Origin: an uncultured Lachnospiraceae bacterium | GTDB taxonomy: Bacteria; Bacillota; Clostridia; Lachnospirales; Lachnospiraceae | Direction of reading: 5' to 3' | Length of the DNA: 32,088 bases | Assembly: GCA_946534145.1 (NCBI GenBank) | Contig: CAMNCH010000001.1 | Location: 1 to 32,088 of the forward strand | In this document: positions 16,501 through 25,710 of the stretch, one piece after another | Layout of the letters: the number at the start of each line of letters is the position of its first letter | Numbering within the stretch: position 1 is the first letter of the stretch | Translations under genes and position numbers: made by a program | Notes under the pieces: generated by a model | Told to the model about the DNA's origin: nothing | The model's input: the letters and a program-made list of their open reading frames with translations, nothing else | Databases searched by the model: none

Positions 16501-18348
16501 ATGAAAGAATTACGAGGAAAAAACGTTAAAATCTACGACGGAGATTTAAGACGTCGCGAGGCGCGCAACAGACAGTACCTGATGTCTCTTGAAAACTGGC
16601 AGCTTCTCAGGAACTTCCAGTATGAGGCCGGTCGTATTACGGGACGCGGCAATAACAAGGAGGCTCTTGACGGCTGGGAGGATTTGTCCTGCCAGTTAAG
16701 AGGCCATTTCCTGGGACACTGGCTTTCCGCTGCGGCATTTATCTATGAGGAAAAAGAAGACCTTGAACTTTATGCCAAGACTTCCGCAATCCTTGATGAA
16801 TTAAAGCTGTGCCAGATAGACAACGGCGGCGAATGGGCCTGCTCCATTCCCGAAAAATACCTTCACTGGATTGCCAAAGGCAAAGCCGTATGGGCTCCCC
16901 AGTACACCATTCATAAGCTTTTCATGGGTCTTGTGGACGTATACAAGATTATGAAGCTTGAGAAAGCTTTGGATATTGCGGACCACCTTGCAGACTGGTT
17001 TGATAAGTGGAGCGAAGGCTTTACCCGCGAAGAATTTGACGATATTTTAGACGTGGAAACCGGAGGAATGCTGGAAGTCTGGGCAGACTTACTGGAGATT
17101 ACGGGTGACAGGAAGTACGAAAGACTTTTAAGCCGCTATTACAGAGGCCGCCTTTTTGACCCTCTCCTTGAGGGCAAAGACGTTCTTACCAACATGCATG
17201 CCAACACCACCATTCCCGAGATTATGGGCTGCGCAAGAGCCTATGAAGTGACCAAAGAAGAGAAGTGGCTTGATATAGTTAAGGCATACTGGAAATGCGC
17301 TGTAACCGACAGAGGCGCTTTCGTAACCGGCGGTCAAACCCAGGGCGAAATCTGGACTCCCAAGATGAAGCTTAAAGCCCGTCTCGGAGACAAGAACCAG
17401 GAACATTGCACCGTTTACAACATGATTCGCGTGGCGGACTTTTTGTTTAAACTTACAGGGGATCCTGCATACTCACAGTACATTGAGTTAAACGTTCAAA
17501 ACGGTATTAAGGCTCAGACATACTGGCAGGGTATGCCTTACGAGGGCAGCAAAGGCGACGGACTCCTTACATACTTCCTTCCTCTTAAGGCAGGACTTAG
17601 GAAGGACTGGGCCGGGGAGAGAGATTCTTTCTTTTGCTGTCACGGAACCATGGTACAGGCCAATGCCGCATGGAACCGCCACATTTTCTATAATGACGGA
17701 AGCAGCATCTACGTAACCCAGTACGTTGATTCCGACGTAAGTTTCATGGCGGGAGATGTGCCCGTAACCCTTAAGGTGCGTGAGGACCGCATGAACGGAA
17801 GCCTTATGAATTCTTCCGAGAACAATGCCAAACAGACGGTTAACGATACAGCGGCTGCCTTTGCCAATAAGCCGGACTTTAAGAAATACGTTATTTCCCT
17901 TGAACCTGCCGAGAATACCGAGGCAACGGTTTATGTAAGAATTCCCGAGTGGATTAACGCCAAGGCCAAGGTTTTGGTTAACGGCGAACTCATAAAAGAA
18001 ACCGACAATACCGCCGAGTTCGTTAAGATTAAGCGCGTCTGGGACAAAGAAGACCGCGTGACCGTAATTCTTCCCATCGGTCTTAAATTCATCACCCTTC
18101 CCGATGATGAGACCGTGGGAGCTTACAGATACGGCGCCGACGTTCTTGCCGGAGTGTGCAAAGAAGAACGAGTGCTTAAGGTAACGGGAGACCCCTGCAA
18201 GGAGCTCTCCGCAGATACGGAGCGACAGTGGGGCGATTTCAGGACCTTCTACAAAACCGAGAATCAGGACCCGGGCATTAACTTCATAAAGTTAAACGAA
18301 GTGGGTTATGAACCGTATCAGGTTTATTTCAAAGTGAAAAATAAATAA
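16501..18348 (+). CDS. GH127 family glycosidase (beta-L-arabinofuranosidase type, DUF1680)
   Basis: This 615-residue protein has the GH127/DUF1680 alpha/alpha-barrel pattern: the N-terminal RREARNRQYLMSL, then GHFLGHWLSAAAF, APQYTIHKLFMGLVDVY and EHCTVYNMIR. The zinc-cysteine active site is complete: E301 and C303 in EHC, and C379 and C380 in FFCCHG, corresponding to the Glu, Cys, Cys-Cys ligands of HypBA1, where the last pair contains the nucleophile. A beta-sandwich domain follows (VYVRIPEWI, VLVNGE). Known members remove beta-L-arabinofuranose, although the family includes other specificities. No signal peptide, so it is intracellular. The ATG at 16501 has AAAGGA about 8 nt upstream; the ATG at 16495 is only 2-3 nt away from it. 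It ends the glycosidase operon at a clear terminator. Confidence 0.93.
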   Translation: MKELRGKNVKIYDGDLRRREARNRQYLMSLENWQLLRNFQYEAGRITGRGNNKEALDGWEDLSCQLRGHFLGHWLSAAAFIYEEKEDLELYAKTSAILDELKLCQIDNGGEWACSIPEKYLHWIAKGKAVWAPQYTIHKLFMGLVDVYKIMKLEKALDIADHLADWFDKWSEGFTREEFDDILDVETGGMLEVWADLLEITGDRKYERLLSRYYRGRLFDPLLEGKDVLTNMHANTTIPEIMGCARAYEVTKEEKWLDIVKAYWKCAVTDRGAFVTGGQTQGEIWTPKMKLKARLGDKNQEHCTVYNMIRVADFLFKLTGDPAYSQYIELNVQNGIKAQTYWQGMPYEGSKGDGLLTYFLPLKAGLRKDWAGERDSFFCCHGTMVQANAAWNRHIFYNDGSSIYVTQYVDSDVSFMAGDVPVTLKVREDRMNGSLMNSSENNAKQTVNDTAAAFANKPDFKKYVISLEPAENTEATVYVRIPEWINAKAKVLVNGELIKETDNTAEFVKIKRVWDKEDRVTVILPIGLKFITLPDDETVGAYRYGADVLAGVCKEERVLKVTGDPCKELSADTERQWGDFRTFYKTENQDPGINFIKLNEVGYEPYQVYFKVKNK

Positions 18349-18362
18349 TAAAAAATCGTAAC

Positions 18363-18398
18363 AAAAGGCTCGAATGTAATAAGCATTCGGGCTTTTTT
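18363..18398 (+). terminator. Rho-independent terminator after GH127
   Basis: GCTCGAATG (18368-18376) pairs with CATTCGGGC (18384-18392, one G-T pair) around a 7-nt loop and is followed by TTTTTT. The upstream AAAA run extends the pairing. Confidence 0.88.
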
Positions 18399-18401
18399 CA
18401 T

Positions 18402-18430
18402 TTAAGAATTCGCTAATAGACTGATATTAT
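18402..18430 (+). promoter_or_regulatory. Promoter of the signalling cluster
   Basis: TTAAGA (18402-18407) and TATTAT (18425-18430) are 17 nt apart, and TGA directly before the -10 makes it an extended -10 element. It lies 52 nt before the TTG start of the first HD-GYP gene and just after the GH127 terminator. Confidence 0.5.
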
Positions 18431-18482
18431 CATTGATTTTGGGTATCTATGCCCGACAATCTCTGTATTCGGAGGCAATAAT

Positions 18483-20630
18483 TTGAAATCCACGTCACGT
18501 GAAAAAAGAAAAGACCGAGTGGTATGCACGGTCTACGTTGCTCTTGCGATAATTGTCAACGCAGTGTGCGCCTTTCTTACATATAAATTCAATCTTCCAT
18601 TGTTTTTTGACACAATCGGAACCTTTGCCATAACGGTTCTCGGAGGCTATTTCCCCGGAGTATTGGTTGCGATAATGACTAACATGTTATGCCTTGCCTT
18701 TAACCACGAGGCTGTATATTTCGCTGTCGTAAACGCTTCCATAGCCCTTGTTACCGCTCGTTTTGTAGACACCAAAGGCTTAAAAAGTCTAAAGAACGTA
18801 TCTATGCTGGCGCTTTATTCGGTATTAATAAGCGGTGTCCTCGGTTCCCTTATTCAGTGGCGTCTTTTTGATATGCCGCAGAATTCTTTTGTGGCAGTAA
18901 ACGTATCTATTTTGTCCCAGTCTCTGGGACTTCCTTCTTTTGTGATATTCCTCTTTGTAAATACTCTTCTTAATGTTCCGGACAAGACTATATCTTTGCT
19001 TTTGGCACTTCTCATAATTAAGTATATGCCCGAAAAAACCAAAGAACAGATTCGGGGAAGCAGCTGGCGCCAGCGGGCCCTTACCGACAGGGAAAAGAAG
19101 ATAATGCGCGCATGGACCAAAGGAAACAAGCACTCCGTTCGCACCAAGATGACCTTTATTCTCATGGGCATGTCTTTTATCCTGGTGGTTGCCGTATTCT
19201 GGGTAGGTGTAAGAATCTATATTGACAACATGATTGAAGAGAGGACGCATATAGCCGAAAGTACGGCTTCTTTGGCGGCCGGAATGATACCGATTGATTC
19301 TGTTGACAGCTTTATAAAAGAAGGTCGGGAAGCCGAAGGATACGAAGAAACCGAAAGTGTGCTCGGATTAATCCGCAGCAAGGCGTTAAACGTGAATTAT
19401 ATAGCCGCAGTGAAGATAGGCGAGGCGGGAATGACTGTGATATGTGAGCCCGATTATATGTATGACGGTGAAAGTGTAGAGGGCTCTGCTCCGGGTACTT
19501 TTATACCGATTCCCGAATATGCACTCGATCGGAAGGTTAAACTGTTACAGGGTGAGAGAGTCGAACCGATTATGGTAAGGACTTCGAACGCTACGCAGAT
19601 AGTTGTGTTCCATCCGGTATACAATGAAAGGGGCAACTGTGTTTATCATGTGTTGACGGAAGTCCGCATAGACTATATGACAAAAAACATGCGTGATTAC
19701 CTTGCACGAATCATGCTTATGCTGGCGGGTCTGTTCCTGTTAACACTTATGTACGGTTTCTTTATAACCGGAGCGAATCTTGTGTACCCCATCACTTCCA
19801 TAGTCCTGGCGGTTGAGAAGTTTATAAGTGCCGGCAGTGAGCAAAAGAAAATGGACGAAGCCCTCAAGCTCATTCGTTCCCTTGATATCAGTACCGATGA
19901 TGAGGTTGAAAAACTTTATTATTCCATAAGCGATATGGCAGCCAATCAGGCCGAGCAGATGCGAAGCCTCAGACGATACACCGAATCCACGGCAAAGATG
20001 CAGGACGGCCTTATTATTACCATGGCGGACCTCGTTGAAAACAGAGACTCAGACACCGGGGCCCATATACAGAAGATGGCGGCTTACGTAAAGATAATTG
20101 TGGAAGGCTTAAAGAAAAAGGGTTACTACGCCGAAAAGATTACTCCCCAGTTTATGTCAGACATAGTAAGAAGCGCGCCGCTTCACGACATAGGTAAGAT
20201 TAACATACCCGATAACGTGCTTAACAAGCCGGGCAAGCTTACCGCAGAAGAGTATGAAATCATGAAAACCCATACCACCGCGGGCGAAAAGATTATGGAA
20301 AAAGCAATCAAAACGGTGGAAGGCGAGAACTACCTAAAAGAAGCAAAAAACATGGCGACCTATCACCACGAGCGCTGGGACGGAAAGGGTTACCCCGAGG
20401 GACTTCACGGAGAAGTTATTCCCCTTTCTGCCCGTATTACGGCCGTTGCGGACGTATTTGATGCTCTTACGTCGCCAAGAGTATATAAGCCTGCTTTCCC
20501 CCTTGAGGAAGCCCTGGCCATGATTCAGGAAGGCTCCGGCACCCAGTTCGATCCAAAGTGCGTCGAAGTGTTCATGGAGTCAATTCCCGAAGTAAAGGTT
20601 ATTTTACGAAAGTACAATGAAAACGCGTAA
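18483..20630 (+). CDS. Membrane HD-GYP c-di-GMP phosphodiesterase with a multi-pass sensor domain
   Basis: This 715-residue protein couples membrane sensing to c-di-GMP breakdown. Residues about 15-180 hold five or six helices with LPLFFDTIGTFAITVLGGYF, a pattern resembling ECF-transporter S components rather than a standard sensor. A second unit (helix about 222-244, a 175-residue extracytoplasmic loop, helix about 415-437) ends in a HAMP-like linker. The C-terminal HD-GYP domain is catalytically complete: H528 in DTGAHIQKM, H568-D569 in APLHDIGKI, and H628-H629 in YHHERWDGKGYPEG. Such domains hydrolyse c-di-GMP to pGpG or GMP. The start is TTG: GGAGG lies 7 nt upstream and no ATG fits. The stop is 23 nt before the kinase start, with no terminator, so they form an operon. 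Confidence 0.9.
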   Translation: MKSTSREKRKDRVVCTVYVALAIIVNAVCAFLTYKFNLPLFFDTIGTFAITVLGGYFPGVLVAIMTNMLCLAFNHEAVYFAVVNASIALVTARFVDTKGLKSLKNVSMLALYSVLISGVLGSLIQWRLFDMPQNSFVAVNVSILSQSLGLPSFVIFLFVNTLLNVPDKTISLLLALLIIKYMPEKTKEQIRGSSWRQRALTDREKKIMRAWTKGNKHSVRTKMTFILMGMSFILVVAVFWVGVRIYIDNMIEERTHIAESTASLAAGMIPIDSVDSFIKEGREAEGYEETESVLGLIRSKALNVNYIAAVKIGEAGMTVICEPDYMYDGESVEGSAPGTFIPIPEYALDRKVKLLQGERVEPIMVRTSNATQIVVFHPVYNERGNCVYHVLTEVRIDYMTKNMRDYLARIMLMLAGLFLLTLMYGFFITGANLVYPITSIVLAVEKFISAGSEQKKMDEALKLIRSLDISTDDEVEKLYYSISDMAANQAEQMRSLRRYTESTAKMQDGLIITMADLVENRDSDTGAHIQKMAAYVKIIVEGLKKKGYYAEKITPQFMSDIVRSAPLHDIGKINIPDNVLNKPGKLTAEEYEIMKTHTTAGEKIMEKAIKTVEGENYLKEAKNMATYHHERWDGKGYPEGLHGEVIPLSARITAVADVFDALTSPRVYKPAFPLEEALAMIQEGSGTQFDPKCVEVFMESIPEVKVILRKYNENA

Positions 20631-20653
20631 GTTTTTACGTGAGGAGGTTTTTT

Positions 20654-23600
20654 GTGAAGAATGTAAGCAAAAGAAAGAAGTATAAGACGGCTGTGTCCGT
20701 AATTCTTTTTCTTATAATTTCAATTTCACATAAGACGGTTACCATGGCCGGACATTACACACCTAACAGCGCTTACGACAAATATGCGACTTTCGGCGGG
20801 GGATATGCTGCCAGCGGACAGATAGCGGAAGTGGGCTATACCACGGAAGTTTACGATGCTTCAAACGGCCTTCCCACGTCGGATACCATGTACATTATGG
20901 GAGCCTCCGACGGATCCATATGGATGGGAGGATACAGTGGTGTCATCAAATACGACGGTTCCGTTTTCGAAAGAATGGATACTGCAAAGGGTCTTACCAG
21001 CGCAAGAGCCATTTTTGAAGACAGCAAAGGGCGAATCTGGGTAGGAACCAATGACAACGGCGTAGTGGTAATCGATGGCGAAAATTCAACCCATTTTACT
21101 TATAAGGACGGTCTTCCTTCTTCTTCCATAAGAATCTTTGAGGAAGACTTAAAGGGAAATATTTTCATAGGAACAACCGCGGGAGTATGTTATATCGACG
21201 GTAAGAACCAGGTGCACGAGCTTCACAACGGTTTTGTGTCGGGAGAACGTGTACTAAAACTGGATGCGGATCCTAACGGTCTTATTTTCGGCCAGACTGC
21301 AAACGGTGTTATTTTTTCTGTCCTTGACTGTGAGATTACCAAGACATATGCAAGCTCCGACCTTAACATGGGCAAGATAACCACCCTTCTTGCGGACCCT
21401 GAACAGCCCGGAAAACTGTATATAGGTACCGAGGGCGGATATGTTTATTACGGCGACTTCGGAAGCAGAGTATTAAACCTTGAAAGAATCAGGGTTTCGC
21501 CGATGGATGAGGTTCACTGGTTAAGCTATGACTGCGGCAGAGTATGGGTTTCCTCCATAAATCAGGTGGGATACCTTGATTCCGACCATGATTTTAATCT
21601 TCTTTCGAATATACCCTTTAACAGCGGAATTGAGATGACAACCGCAGATTATCAGGGAAATATCTGGGTTGCTTCATCCACTCAGGGCGCCATGAAGCTT
21701 GTAACCAATAACTTTGTGGACGTAACAGATGAAGCGGGACTTAAAAGAGAAGTAACCAATACGGTATGCATATATGACAACTGTCTTTACATAGGTACGG
21801 ATAAGGGAATAGAGATAATTAACCGTAAACTGGAGCATCAGAATAATAAGCTTAAGCAGTATCTTGGTGAGGTAAGAATTCGCAGCATGCAGGTTGATGC
21901 TTCCGGTAACCTTTGGGTAGCTACGTATACAAACGATGTCGGCCTTGTATGCTTTAATGCCGGCACCGGTTCCCTTACTTCCTACACTACAGCCAACGGC
22001 CTTCCGAACAACCATGTAAGATGCATTGCTTTCTCGGATGACGGAAAAGTATATGCCGGCACCAACGGCGGCCTTGCGGTTATTAAAGACGGCGCGGTAC
22101 GCTGGACCGTAGGAGCCAAAGAAGGCATCACCAACACTGTATTCTTAACACTCTGCACTATGGAAGACGGCTCCGTTCTGGCGGGTTCCGACGGTGACGG
22201 CCTTTACATGATTAAAGGAAAAGATGTCTACAGAGTGGGCCGCGACGACGGTCTTACAAGTGATGTCATCATGAGGGTTAAGTGGGATGAGGCCAGGGGC
22301 GTGCACTGGATAATCACCTCAAACTCTATCGAATATTTTAAGGACGGAAAAGTTAAGGCTGTAACAACCTTTCCTTACAACAACAACTACGACCTTTATT
22401 TTGACAGAGAAGGGAATGCATGGATTCTTTCTTCATACGGAATCTATGTCGTAAAGGCCGATGACATGATTAAGGACAACATAACCGATTACAGGCTCTA
22501 CACCGTGGAAAACGGCCTTCCTTATGCCATCACCGGCAATTCCTTCGGCACAATTGATGAAGACGGTCAGCTTTTTATCCCCGGAAGAAACGGTGTAATA
22601 AAGGTTAATATAAATAAATATTACGAAACCAACGAAGAAATAAGAACAGCCGTTAAGTATATTTCCTGCGGCGACATGCGCATTACGGCGGACAAAGAAG
22701 GCGTATTCAGAATTCCCGCCGCAGACGGACGTATCCAGATTGCAGCTTCCGTAATGGACTATACGATGTTAAATCCTACAGTTCACGTATTCCTTGAGGG
22801 CGGCAAGGACGAAGGAATTACGGCTCCGAGGAGCAATCTTACTTCTTTGGAATACACAGGCCTTCCTTACGGCAATTACACGCTTCACATTCAGATACTT
22901 GATAAGCATAACGATGCGGTCATTCAGGACGACACCTATAGAATCGTAAAAAGTCCCAAGGTAATGGAACTTTTGCTGGTAAGAGTACTTATCGGCGTAA
23001 TAGTTGCGGGCATCGCAGGCTTTGCGGTATGGCGCATCATGAGGTCCACCGTGGTTAACAGGCAGTACGAAGAAATCCGCAATGCCAAAGAAGAAGCGGA
23101 GCGGGCAAACACCGCCAAATCAAGATTTCTTGCCAATATCTCTCATGAAATCAGAACCCCTATCAACACCATTATGGGTATGAACGAGATGATAATGCGT
23201 GAGGATGCGTCAAACGTTCCGAAGAGTTATTTCCTCTCCATGATGAATTATTCTTTGGACATAAAAAATGCATCGGAGTCCCTTTTAAGCCTTATTAACG
23301 ACCTTCTTGATATGTCAAAGATTGAGTCCGGCAAGATGCACCTTGTGGAGCAGGAGTACGACGTTCTTGACACCCTTCGCTCCATTGTTTCCATGATTCG
23401 CGGCAAGAGTACGGAAAAAGAACTTACTTTTGACGTTGTGGTGGATGAACTTCTCCCTAAGAGAATGTACGGTGATGCCGGAAAAATAAAACAAATTGTT
23501 TTAAACCTCTTAACAAATGCTGTTAAATACACGGATAAAGGCGGCATCTCACTTAACGTAGACATGACGGAGAGAAAGGGCGACGTTGCAATGCTTCGTT

Positions 23601-24907
23601 TCTCCGTAATCGATACGGGTATGGGCGTAAAAGAAGAGGACAAAGAAAAACTCTTCTCAGCCTACGAACGACTGGACGAAGTCAAAAACAGCAGCATTCA
23701 GGGAACGGGCCTGGGCCTTGATATTTCCAGAAAGTTTGCGGAACTTATGGAAGGTAAACTCTGGTGCGAAAGTACCTACGGGGAAGGCTCCGAGTTTATT
23801 TTAACCATTAATCAAAAGATTGTGGATGCAAGTCCTCTCGGTGCGTTTATCGAGCATGATCAGAATGCGGCAAGCGGTCCTTACATTCCTCAGTTTATCG
23901 CTCCCGATGCGGATGTGCTGGTAGTAGACGATAACTCCATGAATTTAAACGTTATTAAGGGACTTTTAAAGGCTACCAAGGTATTTGTTACCACATCCTC
24001 AAGCGGTGAAGACGCCCTCGGTAAATTAAAGGACAATCACTTCGATGTGGTGCTTCTTGACCACATGATGCCCGGAATGGACGGTATCGAGACGGTTGCC
24101 AAGATACGTGAGTTCCTGCCTGACCTTCCGGTTTACGCGCTTACGGCCAACTCCACCGCCGGGGAAGAATTCTACAAGTCCAAAGGATTTAACGGATACC
24201 TGTCAAAGCCCGTTGATTCCCTTACACTGGAAAAGACCATCATGAAACATCTTCCGGAGGAAATGATGGAGAAGCCTTCCTCAGACTTTGTGGTGGAAGA
24301 GATAACGGAGCTTCCGGACAACATGCTCTGGGTCAAGGAAACAGACGGAATCAATGCCGATGAGGGTATTGCCAATTCCGGAGGCGTCATGAACTATATA
24401 TACGCGCTAAAACTCTTCCTTGACACAATAGACGACAACTCAAGAGTTATTAAGGATGCCTATGATGCGGACAATATAAGACTTTATACCATTAAGGTCC
24501 ACGCTCTTAAATCCTCGGCGCGTATTATCGGAGCACAGGAACTGTCTAAACTCTGCGCAGACCTTGAGGATGCAGGCAATCGTGAGGACAAAGAATTTAT
24601 CGATGCCAATACCGAGAAACTGCTTAAGGATTACGCCGGGTACAAAGAAAAACTGTCCCGAATGAAGGAGGAAGAGAAGGACGATTCAGGCCTTGAAGAC
24701 ATTCCCGAGTCTGAACTTAAAGGTGCTTATGAGGCATTAAATGACGTAATACCGCAGATGGATTATGACTCGGTTGAAATGATACTGGAAGGGCTTAAAG
24801 GCTACAAGCTTCCAAAGGAGGAGGCCGAAAAGATGTCAGAGCTTGAAAAACTTTTAAAGACCTTTGACTGGGATGCAATGGAAAAACTTATGGGCATAGG
24901 AGAATAA
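20654..24907 (+). CDS. Hybrid sensor histidine kinase with beta-propeller sensor, receiver and Hpt domains
   Basis: This 1417-residue protein is a one-piece phosphorelay. An N-terminal helix (about 10-30) is followed by an extracytoplasmic sensor of repeated two-component propeller blades (for example GRIWVGTNDNG, GNLWVATYTND, GKVYAGTNGG) up to about residue 680, then a Y_Y_Y-like sandwich and a membrane helix near 770-795. The kinase core has H831 in ANISHEIRTPIN, the N box VLNLLTNAVKYTD, and G boxes DTGMG and GTGLGLDI. A receiver follows with D1136 in VVLLDHMMPGMDG, then an Hpt domain with H1283 in KVHALKSSARIIG, and an acidic tail of about 90 residues that I cannot assign. The GTG at 20654 is chosen because AGGAGG lies 6 nt upstream; the in-frame GTG at 20639 would include that site. 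Propeller kinases of this kind often sense polysaccharide breakdown products. Confidence 0.93.
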   Translation: MKNVSKRKKYKTAVSVILFLIISISHKTVTMAGHYTPNSAYDKYATFGGGYAASGQIAEVGYTTEVYDASNGLPTSDTMYIMGASDGSIWMGGYSGVIKYDGSVFERMDTAKGLTSARAIFEDSKGRIWVGTNDNGVVVIDGENSTHFTYKDGLPSSSIRIFEEDLKGNIFIGTTAGVCYIDGKNQVHELHNGFVSGERVLKLDADPNGLIFGQTANGVIFSVLDCEITKTYASSDLNMGKITTLLADPEQPGKLYIGTEGGYVYYGDFGSRVLNLERIRVSPMDEVHWLSYDCGRVWVSSINQVGYLDSDHDFNLLSNIPFNSGIEMTTADYQGNIWVASSTQGAMKLVTNNFVDVTDEAGLKREVTNTVCIYDNCLYIGTDKGIEIINRKLEHQNNKLKQYLGEVRIRSMQVDASGNLWVATYTNDVGLVCFNAGTGSLTSYTTANGLPNNHVRCIAFSDDGKVYAGTNGGLAVIKDGAVRWTVGAKEGITNTVFLTLCTMEDGSVLAGSDGDGLYMIKGKDVYRVGRDDGLTSDVIMRVKWDEARGVHWIITSNSIEYFKDGKVKAVTTFPYNNNYDLYFDREGNAWILSSYGIYVVKADDMIKDNITDYRLYTVENGLPYAITGNSFGTIDEDGQLFIPGRNGVIKVNINKYYETNEEIRTAVKYISCGDMRITADKEGVFRIPAADGRIQIAASVMDYTMLNPTVHVFLEGGKDEGITAPRSNLTSLEYTGLPYGNYTLHIQILDKHNDAVIQDDTYRIVKSPKVMELLLVRVLIGVIVAGIAGFAVWRIMRSTVVNRQYEEIRNAKEEAERANTAKSRFLANISHEIRTPINTIMGMNEMIMREDASNVPKSYFLSMMNYSLDIKNASESLLSLINDLLDMSKIESGKMHLVEQEYDVLDTLRSIVSMIRGKSTEKELTFDVVVDELLPKRMYGDAGKIKQIVLNLLTNAVKYTDKGGISLNVDMTERKGDVAMLRFSVIDTGMGVKEEDKEKLFSAYERLDEVKNSSIQGTGLGLDISRKFAELMEGKLWCESTYGEGSEFILTINQKIVDASPLGAFIEHDQNAASGPYIPQFIAPDADVLVVDDNSMNLNVIKGLLKATKVFVTTSSSGEDALGKLKDNHFDVVLLDHMMPGMDGIETVAKIREFLPDLPVYALTANSTAGEEFYKSKGFNGYLSKPVDSLTLEKTIMKHLPEEMMEKPSSDFVVEEITELPDNMLWVKETDGINADEGIANSGGVMNYIYALKLFLDTIDDNSRVIKDAYDADNIRLYTIKVHALKSSARIIGAQELSKLCADLEDAGNREDKEFIDANTEKLLKDYAGYKEKLSRMKEEEKDDSGLEDIPESELKGAYEALNDVIPQMDYDSVEMILEGLKGYKLPKEEAEKMSELEKLLKTFDWDAMEKLMGIGE

Positions 24908-24923
24908 AGAGGGGAGAAAAAAC

Positions 24924-25694
24924 ATGGCAGATGCGACTACAAACAGAATGCTTTTCATAGCGGAAAAAGAATCATTTATAGTAAGAGTATTCGTAAAAAA
25001 AGTTCAGGAAGCGGGAGTGGATTGTTCTTTTGTACCGTGTACGGTTAACGACATTAATGCCGCATGGAAGGAAGCAACTTTGGTAACCCTGTTTATGGAA
25101 GGCGGATGGGAGCCTAAAAGCGATGTGGTTCATTTTCTTTCGGATACCCTTGATGAAAAGGACGGTCAGATGATACTCATCGGAGAAAGACAGGAGATTG
25201 AATCCGTATCACATCAGTTTAACGGACACCTGATTTATAGAACATTCCAAAGACCGGTGGACAACGAAGAGTATGCAAAAACCGTGTCTGAGTATTTTGA
25301 GAAAATGGACTCGGGAGAGTTTAGAAAGAGCATTTTAATAGTGGACGACGACCCTCAGTATCTTTCTTTGGTCAGGCAGTGGCTTAAGGATACGTATAAA
25401 GTATCAATGGCAAATTCAGGCTTACAGGCCATTAAATTCCTTGGAAAAAACAAGGTAGACCTTATCCTGCTGGATCATGAAATGCCTGTAACAAGCGGAC
25501 CGCAGGTGCTTGAAATGTTAAGAGCCGATACGGAGACTAAGGACATACCGGTTATGTTTCTTACCGGAAAGAGCGATAAAGAAAGCGTTATGGCAGTGGT
25601 GGCGCTTCGTCCCGAAGGCTATTTTTTGAAAAACATTCAAAGGGACGAACTTCTTGAAAAGCTTCAGGAGTTTTTTATACTTCACAAACAGTAA
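24924..25694 (+). CDS. Receiver-only response regulator with a divergent N-terminal half
   Basis: This 256-residue protein has two parts. Residues about 135-256 are a canonical receiver: acidic pocket ILIVDDDPQYL, phosphoacceptor D184 in LILLDHEMPVTSG, the conserved Thr in VMFLTGKSDK and the Lys in GYFLKNI. Residues 1-125 resemble a degenerate receiver-like alpha/beta fold (LFIAEKESFIVRVF, then MILIGER) without the acidic pocket. There is no DNA-binding, enzyme or RNA-binding output. It directly follows the hybrid kinase (16 nt, AGGGGAG site) whose last domain is Hpt, so D184 is the obvious phosphate acceptor. Output probably occurs by binding a partner, perhaps the neighbouring HD-GYP proteins. 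Confidence 0.88.
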   Translation: MADATTNRMLFIAEKESFIVRVFVKKVQEAGVDCSFVPCTVNDINAAWKEATLVTLFMEGGWEPKSDVVHFLSDTLDEKDGQMILIGERQEIESVSHQFNGHLIYRTFQRPVDNEEYAKTVSEYFEKMDSGEFRKSILIVDDDPQYLSLVRQWLKDTYKVSMANSGLQAIKFLGKNKVDLILLDHEMPVTSGPQVLEMLRADTETKDIPVMFLTGKSDKESVMAVVALRPEGYFLKNIQRDELLEKLQEFFILHKQ

Positions 25695-25710
25695 GGGAGT
25701 TTAAGGGCAT

